Source of the DNA: CAZTDU01 sp964617355
GTDB lineage: Bacteria > Pseudomonadota > Gammaproteobacteria > Burkholderiales > SG8-39
DNA: 64,000 nt
Direction: 5' to 3'
Assembly (NCBI GenBank): GCA_964617355.1
Contig: CAZTXP010000144.1
Span: 1 to 64,000 of the forward strand
Under the pieces are notes generated by a model that was not told the origin of the DNA, searched no databases, and saw only the letters and a list, made by a program, of their open reading frames with translations. The first letter of the stretch is position 1, and each line of letters starts with the position of its first letter. Both the position numbers and the translations under genes were made by a program. This document shows positions 1 through 8,531 of the stretch, piece by piece.

Positions 1-925
1 AGCGGCGCTCGGGCCCCAGTCCGTGCTCGCCGAAGAAGAAGCCGTTGTCGCCAAGGAACACGATCACCGTGTTGTCCAGCTCGCCCTTCTTCTCGAGCGC
101 CTCGAGCAGCATGCCCACGCCCTCGTCGACGGAGGCCATCATGCAGGCGCGAAGGCGGATCTCCTCCTGCGTGCCGGAGTGCAGCGACTCGAGGATCGCC
201 TTCGCCTTCGGCGCGCCGCGCAGCGCCATCGCGTCGGCCCAGGCCGGCTTCTGCTTCACCACTTCGGCGGGCGTGAGCATGTTCGGCTTCTTCGGGAACA
301 CGCAGCCCTTGTACAAGTCCTTGTGGCGGTCGGCGACGCGGTAGCCGCCCTGCTTGTCGATGTCGAGCGTGCCGTCGGGATGCTGGAAGGCGTCCGGGTG
401 CACCGCCTTGTGCGCGAAGAACAGCGACCACGGCTTCGAGTGCTTCTTCGACACCCAGTCGACCGCCATGCGGTTCATGATGTCGGTGACGTAGCCCGTG
501 TGCTGGACGTAGGTGCCGTTCTCGCACAACTTGGGATCCTGCAGCCGGCCGTGGCCGTCGTAGGCCACCCAGTAGTCGTAGCCGGGCCGCGGCTTGCCGT
601 CGTTGCCCATGTGCCACTTGCCGATGTGCGCGGTCTCGTAGCCGAGCTTCTGCAACTGCAGGTGGTAGTTCGGCAGCTTGTGGCTCATCGCGTCGCGCGC
701 GACGTTGTCGATGATGCCGTGGCGGCTCGCGTACTGGCCGGTGACGATGGACGCGCGGTTCGGCGAGCAGATCGGCGTGGTGTGGAACGCGCGCTCGAAG
801 AGCGCCCCCTCGCGCGCGAGGCGGTCGATGTGCGGCGTCTTCATGTACGGGTGGCCGCCGGCGCCGAACTCGTCGTAGCGCAGGTCGTCGATCAGGATGA
901 CGAGGAAATTCGGCTTCTTCTTCAT
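1..925 (-). CDS. Sulfatase (arylsulfatase A family), 3' end cut off by the window edge
   Basis: The first ~308 residues of an alkaline-phosphatase-superfamily sulfatase are present; the C-terminus lies left of base 1. The N-terminus FLVILIDDLRYDEF carries the paired metal-binding aspartates (about residues 13-14). TTPICSPNRASIVTGQ holds the C-x-P-x-R signature, with Cys about residue 53 as the residue expected to become formylglycine; the fourth position is Asn instead of the usual Ser. Near the edge, VIVFLGDNGFFFGEHG matches the second metal-binding block (D-N-G-x3-G-x-H). No signal peptide is obvious, so it may be cytoplasmic. A GGAGGAG ribosome site precedes the ATG at 925. It is followed on the same strand by nothing visible, and the secreted protein at 953-2359 reads into it 27 bp away, so the two may be co-transcribed. 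Family call is firm; substrate is unknown. Confidence 0.88.
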   Translation of the reverse strand, partial: MKKKPNFLVILIDDLRYDEFGAGGHPYMKTPHIDRLAREGALFERAFHTTPICSPNRASIVTGQYASRHGIIDNVARDAMSHKLPNYHLQLQKLGYETAHIGKWHMGNDGKPRPGYDYWVAYDGHGRLQDPKLCENGTYVQHTGYVTDIMNRMAVDWVSKKHSKPWSLFFAHKAVHPDAFQHPDGTLDIDKQGGYRVADRHKDLYKGCVFPKKPNMLTPAEVVKQKPAWADAMALRGAPKAKAILESLHSGTQEEIRLRACMMASVDEGVGMLLEALEKKGELDNTVIVFLGDNGFFFGEHGLGPERR

Positions 926-952
926 GGGCTCCTCCGTGGGCTCGACGGCCCG

Positions 953-2359
953 TTACTTCAGGTTCATCGTCAGCACGACCATGTCGGCGCGCCCGATCAG
1001 GCTCTGGGGCGGCACGGGCAGGCGCTGCAGCCGCCGCACGCTGTCTCCGACGCCCTTGTCGGCGCCGCGATCCACCGATGCATCCACCACCGTGCCGGTG
1101 CGATCGAGCATGATCGACACCACCTGCGGCGTGCCGCGGCCGGCCGGCAGCTTCGCCGACACTTCTTCCAGCCAGGCGCGCACCTCGGCCGAGCCGGCCT
1201 GCCCGCGCGACACGTAGACCACCCGCGGACGCGCAGCATAGCGCTCCAGGCTCGCGGCGACGCGGCGCTCGAGCGATGCGGCGTCCTGCGCCTCGCGGCG
1301 CACCGCGACCTGCACCGAGGAACCAAGCCGCTTCTCGTAGCCGACGCGAAAGCCGAGCGGGCGCACGTCGTCGCGGCTGGCGTAGGCCGCGGCCAGCGCC
1401 TGGTTCAGCGACGAGGAAAACAGGCGATGCGCCCGGTCGTACTTGCCGAACAGGGTGACGTCGTAGGCGGTGGCGAGCAGGCCGTAGTCGATGCCGGTCT
1501 CGTCCTGCACGATGGAGGGCGCCCGTGCGAGCACCGCGGCGCGCAGCATCGCGAACTGCGGCTGCTGCGGCAGGTGCGAGGCCGCCTTGAACACCGTGCG
1601 GTGCTTCGCGGCGGACTCGATGAAGGCCTTCCACGACTCCGAACCGCGCAGCCCGCCATCGGAGAGGTCGCCGCGCACGTAGTCGAGGATCACGTTGCGC
1701 CCGGCGTTGCGGAGCACGAGGCGCACCGAGCGCCAGGTCGCCGCGTCGTTGCGCGGGCCGGGCGCGGGCTCGACATCGGCGCCGTCGGCGCGCACGCGGA
1801 TCGGCTCGACCGACACCACCTCGTAGCCGATGCGCGAGGCAAAGCCCATCAGCTGGTCGGTGACGCCGATGTGCAGCCCGCCGCGCGCCGCGTCGCGGTT
1901 GAGGTCGTCGGTGCGGAAGAACCCGATGCGCGAGTACAGCTCCCAGCGATGCTTGAACTGCTCCAGGTAGCCGTGCAGTTTCGCCGGCTCGACGCGCGAC
2001 AGGTCCGGCGGCGCGTTGGCGAACTGGAACGCCACCATGATGTAGCGGCTGGCGCCCGGGTGCAGCAGGTTCAGCGTCGGGAAGTCCGGGCCGGAGAACG
2101 GGTAGAACACGGTCTCGCCGCGCGCCGAGTCGACCTCGAGCGCCGCCCACTGGCGCAGCGGCGTGCCGATCTTCGCGTCGTAGCCGGCCCAGGCTTCTGT
2201 GACCTTGCGCGCGTAGTCCTCGAGCATCGGCTGCGCGGCAGGGCCGAGCGCCGTGGCGTCGCGCCCGGCGATCGTGCGCGCGAGCGCGTCGGCGGTGATG
2301 TCGGCCCGCGCGGGCAATGCGAAGACCAGCGCGGAGACGAGCGCAAGCAGGGTTTTCAT
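953..2359 (-). CDS. Secreted hypothetical protein with a TonB-C-like C-terminal segment
   Basis: This 468-residue protein has a clear signal peptide (MKTLLALVSALVFALPARA). I chose the ATG at 2359 because a start 28 codons upstream would place a charged leader before it. The N-terminal two thirds contain recognisable conserved-looking stretches such as FYPFSGPDFPTLNLLHPGA but match no family I can name. The last ~60 residues (VVSIMLDRTGTVVDASVD, then LPVPPQSLIGRADMVVLTMN) resemble the TonB C-terminal beta-alpha-beta fold, in which a proline-rich turn precedes a final beta strand; there is no TonB-like transmembrane anchor or Pro-rich linker. It sits 27 bp upstream of the sulfatase on the same strand. 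Expected location is periplasm. Function unknown. Confidence 0.7.
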   Translation of the reverse strand: MKTLLALVSALVFALPARADITADALARTIAGRDATALGPAAQPMLEDYARKVTEAWAGYDAKIGTPLRQWAALEVDSARGETVFYPFSGPDFPTLNLLHPGASRYIMVAFQFANAPPDLSRVEPAKLHGYLEQFKHRWELYSRIGFFRTDDLNRDAARGGLHIGVTDQLMGFASRIGYEVVSVEPIRVRADGADVEPAPGPRNDAATWRSVRLVLRNAGRNVILDYVRGDLSDGGLRGSESWKAFIESAAKHRTVFKAASHLPQQPQFAMLRAAVLARAPSIVQDETGIDYGLLATAYDVTLFGKYDRAHRLFSSSLNQALAAAYASRDDVRPLGFRVGYEKRLGSSVQVAVRREAQDAASLERRVAASLERYAARPRVVYVSRGQAGSAEVRAWLEEVSAKLPAGRGTPQVVSIMLDRTGTVVDASVDRGADKGVGDSVRRLQRLPVPPQSLIGRADMVVLTMNLK

Positions 2360-2469
2360 CGAACAGGCAGCCGGGAGAAACGTCGAAGGCCGCAAGGATA
2401 ATGCGAAATGCGCTCTCGTTGGCCCTCCACGACACCCGGCCATGCGGGAAAAAGTGGGATCATTTCGCC

Positions 2470-3054
2470 ATGACGCAGGAAGCCATCGCGATCCGCCTCG
2501 CGGCGCCGGCCGATGCGCGCGACATCGCGCTGATGTCGCGCGACCTGATCGAGGCCGGGCTCGGCTGGCGCTACGATGCCGCGCGCGTCACGCGCCTGCT
2601 GCGCCAGCGCGAGACCGTGGCGCTGGTCGCCTCCGGCCCCGAGCCCTCGCGCATGCCCGCGCTGCTGCGCCCGGCGGGCGCGCCCGCGCACCCTCATCCG
2701 CTGGCCGGATTCGCCATCATGGAGTTCGGCGACGAGCGCGCGCACCTCGTGCTGCTGGCCGTGCGCCCCTCGCAGCGACGCCACGGCGTCGGGCGCCGGC
2801 TGGTCGAATGGCTGGTCGATTCCGCGCGCACCGCCGGCATCGCCAGCCTGCACCTGGAACTGCGCGCGTCGAACGTCGCCGCGCGCGCCTTCTACCGCGC
2901 CATGGGCTTCAGCGAGACCGTAGAGGTGCCCGGCTACTACCGCGGCCCGGGCGGCGCGCAGGAACCGGCGCTGCGCATGCTCCGCATCCTGCGCACCAGC
3001 GACGCCACCGCCGAGACCTGGACGCCGCCCACCTTCAACCCGGGGAACCGATGA
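2470..3054 (+). CDS. GNAT family N-acetyltransferase, RimI-like
   Basis: This 194-residue protein has the GNAT acetyl-CoA pyrophosphate-binding motif A at about residues 99-115 (VRPSQRRHGVGRRLVEW), preceded by the beta-4 strand HLVLLAV and followed by LELRASNVAARAFYRAMGF, the motif B region typical of RimI-like enzymes. A ~25-residue Pro/Ala-rich loop (residues ~55-80) interrupts the N-terminal half. Longer in-frame starts exist upstream, but the ATG at 2470 begins the conserved domain (AIAIRLAAPADARDIALM). Its stop overlaps the amidase start by ATGA, so the two are translationally coupled. Acceptor substrate cannot be read from sequence. Confidence 0.85.
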   Translation: MTQEAIAIRLAAPADARDIALMSRDLIEAGLGWRYDAARVTRLLRQRETVALVASGPEPSRMPALLRPAGAPAHPHPLAGFAIMEFGDERAHLVLLAVRPSQRRHGVGRRLVEWLVDSARTAGIASLHLELRASNVAARAFYRAMGFSETVEVPGYYRGPGGAQEPALRMLRILRTSDATAETWTPPTFNPGNR

Positions 3055-4286
3055 GCCTTTCCGATCCGAAGCGCAGCGCCGAGGACGTGGCGCGCGAATA
3101 TCTCGAGCGCATCGCCGCGCGCGAGCCGGTGGTGCGCGCGTTCGCGCACTTCGACGCCGCGCGCATCCTCGAGGCGGCGCGCGAGGCCGACCGCACGGGC
3201 GCGCGCGACGCACCGCTCTTCGGCGTGCCGGTGGGCGTGAAGGACGTCATCGACACCCACGACTGGCCCAGCGAGTACGGTTCGCCGATCTACCGCGGCC
3301 ACCAGCCCCGGGCCGATGCGCCCGTGGTGACCATGACGCGCGCGCTCGGCGGCGTGGTGTTTGGCAAGACCGTGACCACGGAATTCGCCACCTTCCCGCC
3401 CGGGCCGACGAGCAATCCGCACAACCCGGCGCACACGCCCGGCGGCTCGTCCTCCGGCTCCGCGGCCGCGGTCGCGTCGGGCTTCGTCCGCGTCGCCTTC
3501 GGCACGCAGACCACCGGCTCGGTGGTGCGCCCGGCGGCGTTCTGCGGCGTGGTCGGCTACAAGCCGACGTTCGGCACCTTGCCGCGCGTCGGCGTGAAGG
3601 CGATCTCCGACCAGCTCGACACGGTAGGCGTGTTCGCGAACGACGTCGCCGACGCGGCCGCGTTCATGGCCGCGCTCGCGCGCCGGCCCGAACTTGCGCG
3701 CACCGACGGCCGCATGCCGAAGATCGCCTTCTGCCGCACGCCGCAATGGGACGCCGCGCTGCCCGAGACGCAGCAGCTCTTCGAGCGCGTCGCAAGCCAC
3801 ATCGAGGACGAGGTCGAGCTGCCGCGGCCCTTCGCCGGCCTCGCAGAGGCGCAGGGCATCGTCTGGGACTACGAAATGGCACGCTGCCTGGCCGACGAGC
3901 ACCGGCGCTTCCCGGAACAGATCCGCGAGCGGCTCAGGAAGCAGCTCGACGGCGGCTGGGAGATCCCCTACGCCGACTACGACCGCATGTCGGCGCTCGC
4001 GCGCCGCTGCCGGCGCCTGCTGACCGACGCGCTCGGCGATTTCGACGCGCTCGTCGTGCCGGCCACCACCGGCGAGGCGCCCAAGGGGCTCGAGGCCACC
4101 GGCGACCCGGTGTTCAACCGCATCTGGAGCCTGCTGCATGGCCCCGCGATCAGCGTGCCCTGCGGCAAGGGGCCGAACGGCCTGCCGCTCGCGCTGCAGG
4201 TGGTCGGCCGCATCGGCGACGACGCCCGCACGCTCGCCTGCGCCGCGTGGGTGGAGCGGCACGTCGTGCCGAAGGTCGCGCAGTAG
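3051..4286 (+). CDS. Amidase signature family amidohydrolase
   Basis: This 411-residue amidase-signature enzyme hydrolyses an unidentified amide. The Ser-cisSer-Lys triad is visible: Lys about residue 64 in GVPVGVKDVIDT, the cis-Ser in the loop TPGGSSSGSAAAVASG (near 133), and the nucleophile Ser about 157 in GTQTTGSVVRPAAFCG. The protein lacks a signal peptide, so it is cytoplasmic. The start at 3051 overlaps the GNAT gene by 4 bp, and the acyl-CoA ligase follows 6 bp downstream, suggesting that a carboxylate released from an amide could be activated by the next enzyme. It is shorter than GatA (about 480), and neither gatB nor gatC is nearby, so tRNA amidotransferase is unlikely. Confidence 0.88.
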   Translation: MSLSDPKRSAEDVAREYLERIAAREPVVRAFAHFDAARILEAAREADRTGARDAPLFGVPVGVKDVIDTHDWPSEYGSPIYRGHQPRADAPVVTMTRALGGVVFGKTVTTEFATFPPGPTSNPHNPAHTPGGSSSGSAAAVASGFVRVAFGTQTTGSVVRPAAFCGVVGYKPTFGTLPRVGVKAISDQLDTVGVFANDVADAAAFMAALARRPELARTDGRMPKIAFCRTPQWDAALPETQQLFERVASHIEDEVELPRPFAGLAEAQGIVWDYEMARCLADEHRRFPEQIRERLRKQLDGGWEIPYADYDRMSALARRCRRLLTDALGDFDALVVPATTGEAPKGLEATGDPVFNRIWSLLHGPAISVPCGKGPNGLPLALQVVGRIGDDARTLACAAWVERHVVPKVAQ

Positions 4287-4292
4287 CCGGTA

Positions 4293-5726
4293 GTGACGCC
4301 GGTCCCGCGATACGCCGGGCTGGACGTCGCCGCGCTGCTGGACGCGCAGGCGAAGGCGCGCGGCGAGCATCCGTTCCTCGCGTGGGCACCGTTCGACGAG
4401 CCCTCGCAAACCTGGAGCTACGCCGCGTTCGCCGCGCGCGCGGCCTCGCTTGCCGGCGCGCTCTCGGCAAAAGGCGTGCGTCCGGGTGATCGCGTCATGG
4501 TGGCGCTCGAGAACTGTCCGGAGTTCCTCGTGGCGTGGTTCGCGTGCGCGCGCCTCGGCGCGATCCTCGTCGCCGGCAACCCCGCGCTCGCGCCGGCGGA
4601 ACTGGATTGGGCCGCGTCGCACTGCGGCGCGGCGCTGCGCCTGTCGCGCGAGGACTGCGCGTCGCTCGAAGGCCCCGCGCCCACGCCGCGCAAGCCGGAT
4701 CCCGACACCGACGTCGCCATCCTCTATACCTCCGGCACCACGGCGCGACCGAAGGGCGTGCTGTGGACGCACGGCAATGCGCTGTGGGCGGCGCAGCTCG
4801 GAGCGATGCAACTCGGCCTGCGCGCCGAGGATCGCCTGCAGGTCTGCCTGCCGCTGTGCCACGTGGTCGGCTTCTCGTGGTCCATCCTGCCGGCGCTGTG
4901 GGCCGGCGCGACCGTGGTGCTGCAGCCGCGCTTCTCCGCGAGTCGCTACTGGGACGCGGCGCTCGCGCACCGCGCCACCGTGGCCTCGCACGTGCAGTTC
5001 ACCGCCGGCGTGCTGTCGCGCCAGCCGGTGCCCGAGGGACATTCGTTCCGCCTGTGGGGCAACTCGGTGTGGAGCCGCGCGCTCGAATCGCGCCTCGGCG
5101 TGCGCATCGCCGGCTGGTGGGGCATGACCGAGCTGATCGCGGCCGGCATCGTCGGCGACCCGTCGGTGCCGCAGCGCGACGGCAGCATCGGCCGCGCGTC
5201 GATCGGCTACGCGGTGCGCCTCGTGCGCGACGACGGCTCGCTCGCGCCGGACGACGAGCCCGGGCACCTGCAGGTGCTCGGCGTCCCCGGCACCAGCCTC
5301 TTCAAGCGCTACTACGGCGACCCGCAGGCGACCGTCGACGCGTTCACGCCCGACGGCTGGTTCCGCACTGGCGACCGCGTGGTGCGCCACGAGGACGGCT
5401 CGATCGCGTTCTCGGAGCGCGCCAAGGACGTCATCAAGGTCGGCGGCGAGAACGTCTCGCCCGCCGAGGTGGAGCGCGCGATGCTGGAAGTGCCCGGCGT
5501 GCGCGAAGCGGCGGTCGTCGGTCGCAGCGATCCGGCATTCGGCGAGGTGGTGGTGGCCTTCGTCGCCGGCGCCGGCGACGACCTCGCGCCGCGCGTCGCG
5601 GCGCACTGCGCCCAGGTGCTGGCGAAGTTCAAGGTGCCGCGCGAGGTGGTCGTGGTCGACGCGCTGCCGCGCGGCAACCTCGGCAAGATCGCGAAGAACG
5701 AGCTGAAGGCGCGCGCCGCGGGTTAA
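4293..5726 (+). CDS. AMP-dependent acyl-CoA synthetase/ligase
   Basis: This 477-residue ANL-superfamily adenylate-forming enzyme has its P-loop-like motif at residues ~145-155 (LYTSGTTARPKGVLWTHGN), the Tyr/Trp-Gly block WWGMTELIAAG, the hinge region GWFRTGDRVVRHEDGS, and ERAKDVIKVGGENVSPAEVE. The C-terminal catalytic lysine lies in PRGNLGKIAKNEL. It should activate a carboxylic acid to an acyl-CoA; the chain type is not readable. The start is GTG at 4293, only 6 bp after the amidase stop, and there is no better internal ATG before the conserved N-terminus. Its stop codon TTAA is shared antisense with the convergent isomerase gene. Confidence 0.88.
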   Translation: MTPVPRYAGLDVAALLDAQAKARGEHPFLAWAPFDEPSQTWSYAAFAARAASLAGALSAKGVRPGDRVMVALENCPEFLVAWFACARLGAILVAGNPALAPAELDWAASHCGAALRLSREDCASLEGPAPTPRKPDPDTDVAILYTSGTTARPKGVLWTHGNALWAAQLGAMQLGLRAEDRLQVCLPLCHVVGFSWSILPALWAGATVVLQPRFSASRYWDAALAHRATVASHVQFTAGVLSRQPVPEGHSFRLWGNSVWSRALESRLGVRIAGWWGMTELIAAGIVGDPSVPQRDGSIGRASIGYAVRLVRDDGSLAPDDEPGHLQVLGVPGTSLFKRYYGDPQATVDAFTPDGWFRTGDRVVRHEDGSIAFSERAKDVIKVGGENVSPAEVERAMLEVPGVREAAVVGRSDPAFGEVVVAFVAGAGDDLAPRVAAHCAQVLAKFKVPREVVVVDALPRGNLGKIAKNELKARAAG

Positions 5727-6346
5727 GTCTTCGGCGCAGGATCCCAGCTGCCGTGGCGCAGCCAGTGCTCCAGCATCCACAGCCGGTCCACGCCCCAGAT
5801 CGCCTCGCCGTCGACGACGAAGGTCGGCACGCCGAAGATGCTGCGGCGGATGGCTTCCTCAACCGACGCCTTCAGCGCGGCCTTCGCCTCCTCGCCTTCT
5901 ATGGCAACCGCCAGCGCGGCGGTGTCCGCGCCGAGGGCGGCGGCCTCCTCGATCATCGCGCCCGCAGGCGTGATGTCCCGCCCCTCGACCCAGAGCCGCG
6001 CGAAGATACGATGCGCGAAGCGCACCGCGAGCGCCGGGTCGCGCGCCTGCAGCCACAGGAACGCGCGCGCGGCGGCAAGCGAATTCACGCCCTTCAGGCC
6101 GTGGCGGCGGAACGGCACCGCCAGCAGTTTCGCGAGGCGCGGCAGGTCGGCGGCGATATAGTCCTGCTTCAGCGGCGTCTCGGGCAGCGGCTTCAGGCCC
6201 ATCACCTTCAGCACGGTGACGCCGAGGAGCAGCGGGCGCCACGCAACGGTGCGTCCGTACCGCAGAGCGAGCGCCTCGATGCGCGTCGACGCGAAGTAGC
6301 CATACGGCGAAATAAAATCGAACCAGAATTCCACGGGCGCACCCAT
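5723..6346 (-). CDS. 2-hydroxychromene-2-carboxylate isomerase family (DsbA-fold, kappa-GST-like)
   Basis: This 207-residue protein starts with VEFWFDFISPYGYFAS, the kappa-class GST/HCCA-isomerase N-terminus, with Ser about residue 13 in place of a DsbA cysteine. The C-terminal half has GVPTFVVDGEAIWGVDRLWMLEH, the cis-proline glutathione-binding loop typical of NahD-like isomerases. Family members use glutathione to isomerise 2-hydroxychromene-2-carboxylate in naphthalene breakdown, but many homologues lie in unrelated catabolic clusters, as this one may. It is convergent with the acyl-CoA ligase (4-bp overlap) and its start codon overlaps the divergent thioesterase start at 6345. Confidence 0.85.
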   Translation of the reverse strand: MGAPVEFWFDFISPYGYFASTRIEALALRYGRTVAWRPLLLGVTVLKVMGLKPLPETPLKQDYIAADLPRLAKLLAVPFRRHGLKGVNSLAAARAFLWLQARDPALAVRFAHRIFARLWVEGRDITPAGAMIEEAAALGADTAALAVAIEGEEAKAALKASVEEAIRRSIFGVPTFVVDGEAIWGVDRLWMLEHWLRHGSWDPAPKT

Positions 6347-6806
6347 GCGATCTCCCCACCCCGCAGTCCCCGAAGGCTTCCGCAGGCTCGACCTGTCGAA
6401 GAGCCTGTTCCTCGAGACGAACGGGCCATTCTACGTGCGGCGCCTCGGCGAAGAGATCTCCATTGGCATGCGGGTCGAGGCGCGGCACTGCAATTCGATG
6501 GGCACGCTGCACGGCGGCATGATGGGCGCGTTCGCCGACGTCACGCTGACCGTGGGCGCGAACATCCTCGCGCGCACGCAGCGCTTCCTCGTCACGCTGT
6601 CGCTCGGGCTCGACTACGTCGGCGCGGCGAAGGCCGGCGACTGGGTGCAGGCGCCGGTCGAGGTGGTGCGCGTGACGCGCGGCTACGTGTTCGCGCAGGC
6701 GGTGGCGAGCACGCTCGAGGGCACGCCGGTGGCGCGCATCAACGGCACGCTGCTCGTGCGCGGCGATCCGGACCCACGATACGACGGAGAAAGGTTCTTC
6801 CGATGA
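6345..6806 (+). CDS. PaaI-like hotdog-fold acyl-CoA thioesterase
   Basis: This 153-residue single hotdog domain has the PaaI signature NSMGTLHGGMMGAFADVTL at about residues 47-65 (HGG plus a catalytic Asp). It should hydrolyse an aromatic or short acyl-CoA, perhaps clearing stalled CoA intermediates. The ATG at 6345 overlaps the divergent isomerase ATG through a shared CATG, so its promoter must lie inside that gene. The stop overlaps the next start (ATGA at 6803), making it the first gene of the + strand run that continues through the Bug proteins. Confidence 0.85.
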   Translation: MRSPHPAVPEGFRRLDLSKSLFLETNGPFYVRRLGEEISIGMRVEARHCNSMGTLHGGMMGAFADVTLTVGANILARTQRFLVTLSLGLDYVGAAKAGDWVQAPVEVVRVTRGYVFAQAVASTLEGTPVARINGTLLVRGDPDPRYDGERFFR

Positions 6807-7762
6807 GACACGCACTCGCGCTCCTCCTGCTCGCCTCGCTGCCGGCCCTGGCGCAGACCTGGCCGGCCAAGACCGTCACCGTGGTGCTGCCCACCGTGCC
6901 GGGCGGCCCGGTGGACGTGATCACGCGCGGCGTCGCCGACAAGCTGCGCGAGCGCCTCGGCCAGCCCTTCGTGGTCGAGAACCGCCCGGGCGCCGGCGGC
7001 ACCGTCGGCACCGCTTCGGTGGCGCGCGCCGCGCCCGACGGCTACACGCTCCTCTTCTCCATCGACCCGCCGATCGTCGTCAATCCGGCGCTGCTCGATC
7101 CCGTGCCCTACGACCCGGTGCGCGACTTCGCGCCGGTGGCGATGGTCGGCGATGGCGGCGACAACCTGCTGCTGGTGCCCGGCGACTCGCCGTCGCGCAG
7201 CGTGCGCGAACTGGTCGAGGCGATGCGCAAGGACCCCGCGAAGGCGAACTACACCTCGTCCGGCAACGGCGGCCCCGGCCACATCCTCGGTGAACTCTTC
7301 AAGCGCGAGGCGAAGTTCGACGCCCAGCACGTGCCGCAGAAGGGCGCGCCCCCGGCGCTGAACGACCTGATGGGCAGCCGGGTCGCGTTCGCGTTCCTGC
7401 CGGTGGGCCTGGTGCGCGGCCACCTGCAGTCGGGCAAGGTGCGCGCGCTGGCGGTGGCCTCGGCACAGCGCAACCCGCTGGTGCCGGACCTGCCGACGGT
7501 GGCCGAATCCGGCTACCCGGCGTTCAAGCCGGTACACTGGTTCGTGGTCGCGCTCGCGCCGGCCAATACGCCACGCGCGGTCGTGGAGCGCCTGAACAGC
7601 GAGATCCGCGCCATCACCTCGGGCGGCGAGTTCAAGTCGCTGCTCGACCGGCAGGGCCTCGTGCCGGGCACGCTGTCGCCGGCCGAGCTGGGCGAGCGCA
7701 TCCGCAAGGACTACGCGTACTGGTCGTCGGTCGTGAAGCAACTCAACATCAAACCGGACTGA
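6803..7762 (+). CDS. Tripartite tricarboxylate transporter substrate-binding protein (Bug/TctC family)
   Basis: This 319-residue periplasmic binding protein starts with a Sec signal (MRHALALLLLASLPALAQ). Bug-family hallmarks follow: WPAKTVTVVLPTVPGGPVDV, VVENRPGAGGTVGTASVARAAPDGYT, and HVPQKGAPPALNDLMGS, with the late block DLPTVAESGYPAF. The usual first-loop motif PFAPGG reads PTVPGG here. Bug proteins bind organic acids, amino acids or aromatic acids in the betaproteobacterial periplasm. No TctA/TctB membrane subunits are present in the window. It is coupled to the thioesterase (4-bp overlap) and followed by an SDR after 8 bp. Confidence 0.92.
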   Translation: MRHALALLLLASLPALAQTWPAKTVTVVLPTVPGGPVDVITRGVADKLRERLGQPFVVENRPGAGGTVGTASVARAAPDGYTLLFSIDPPIVVNPALLDPVPYDPVRDFAPVAMVGDGGDNLLLVPGDSPSRSVRELVEAMRKDPAKANYTSSGNGGPGHILGELFKREAKFDAQHVPQKGAPPALNDLMGSRVAFAFLPVGLVRGHLQSGKVRALAVASAQRNPLVPDLPTVAESGYPAFKPVHWFVVALAPANTPRAVVERLNSEIRAITSGGEFKSLLDRQGLVPGTLSPAELGERIRKDYAYWSSVVKQLNIKPD

Positions 7763-7770
7763 ATCCCACC

Positions 7771-8523
7771 ATGGACCTCGGACTCAAGGGCAGGACCGCG
7801 CTCGTCACCGGCGCGAGCATCGGCATCGGGCGCGGCATCGCCCTCGCGCTGGCGGCGGAAGGCGCGCGCCTCGCGCTCATGGCCCGGCGGCGCAACCTGC
7901 TCGAGGAAGTCTCGGCCGAGATCACGAAGGCGGGCGGCGAGAAGCCGGTGCTCATCGAATGCGACCTGATGCGCGAGGACGCGCCGCAGTCGATCGCCGA
8001 CGCGGCGATCACGGGCCTGGGCAGCGTCGACATCCTGGTCAACAACGCCGGCGGCTCGAGGAAGTTCCAGCTGCACACCGACGAGTCGCAGTGGCAGGAG
8101 GCGATGACGCTGAACTTCACGCGCCAGCGCCAGCTCGCCGACAAGCTCGTCGACCAGATGATCGCCCGCAAGTGGGGCCGCATCATCAACCTGACCGGGA
8201 AGTCCGAGCCCGAGGGCATCAACGGCGCGTTCTGCGCCAAGGCGGCGATGCACTCGTGGTCCAAGGGCCTCTCGCGCGAGGTGGGCAAGCACGGCATCAC
8301 GGTGAACTGCATCCCGCCGGGGCGCATCATCAGCGAGCAGATCCTGCGCAACTACACGCCGGAGTACCGGCAATGGCAGTCGGAGCACGAGATCCCGGTT
8401 GGCGAGTACGGCCAGCCGGAGGACATCGCGAACCTCGTCTGCTTCCTCGCGTCGCCGAAGGCCCGCTACATCACGGGCACGGTGATCCCGGTCGACGGGG
8501 GCCTGCGCCGCTACCAGTTCTAG
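7771..8523 (+). CDS. Atypical short-chain dehydrogenase/reductase lacking the catalytic tyrosine
   Basis: This 250-residue SDR has a good nucleotide-binding motif (VTGASIGIG, residues ~12-20), NNAGG, and the C-terminal GTVIPVDGGLRRYQF. The catalytic YxxxK is degenerate: the stretch GINGAFCAKAAMHSW has Lys157 but Ala153 where Tyr belongs, and the serine strand reads RIINLTGKSEPEG rather than the usual S-containing loop. I believe this is a recurring divergent SDR subgroup with the GKSEPE signature rather than a single mutation. Whether it reduces a carbonyl at all is open. It sits 8 bp after one Bug gene and 8 bp before another, in a run leading to hydantoinase subunits. Confidence 0.85.
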   Translation: MDLGLKGRTALVTGASIGIGRGIALALAAEGARLALMARRRNLLEEVSAEITKAGGEKPVLIECDLMREDAPQSIADAAITGLGSVDILVNNAGGSRKFQLHTDESQWQEAMTLNFTRQRQLADKLVDQMIARKWGRIINLTGKSEPEGINGAFCAKAAMHSWSKGLSREVGKHGITVNCIPPGRIISEQILRNYTPEYRQWQSEHEIPVGEYGQPEDIANLVCFLASPKARYITGTVIPVDGGLRRYQF

Positions 8524-8531
8524 GAGGCGCC

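Noticed and set aside
23..2401. Long + strand open frame over the sulfatase and secreted protein
   Set aside because: Both minus-strand proteins have clear motifs, signals and ribosome sites; the + frame shows no recognisable domain.
2937..5780. 947-codon minus-strand open frame opposite the amidase and acyl-CoA ligase
   Set aside because: Shadow frame with no family features, antisense to two enzymes with intact catalytic motifs.
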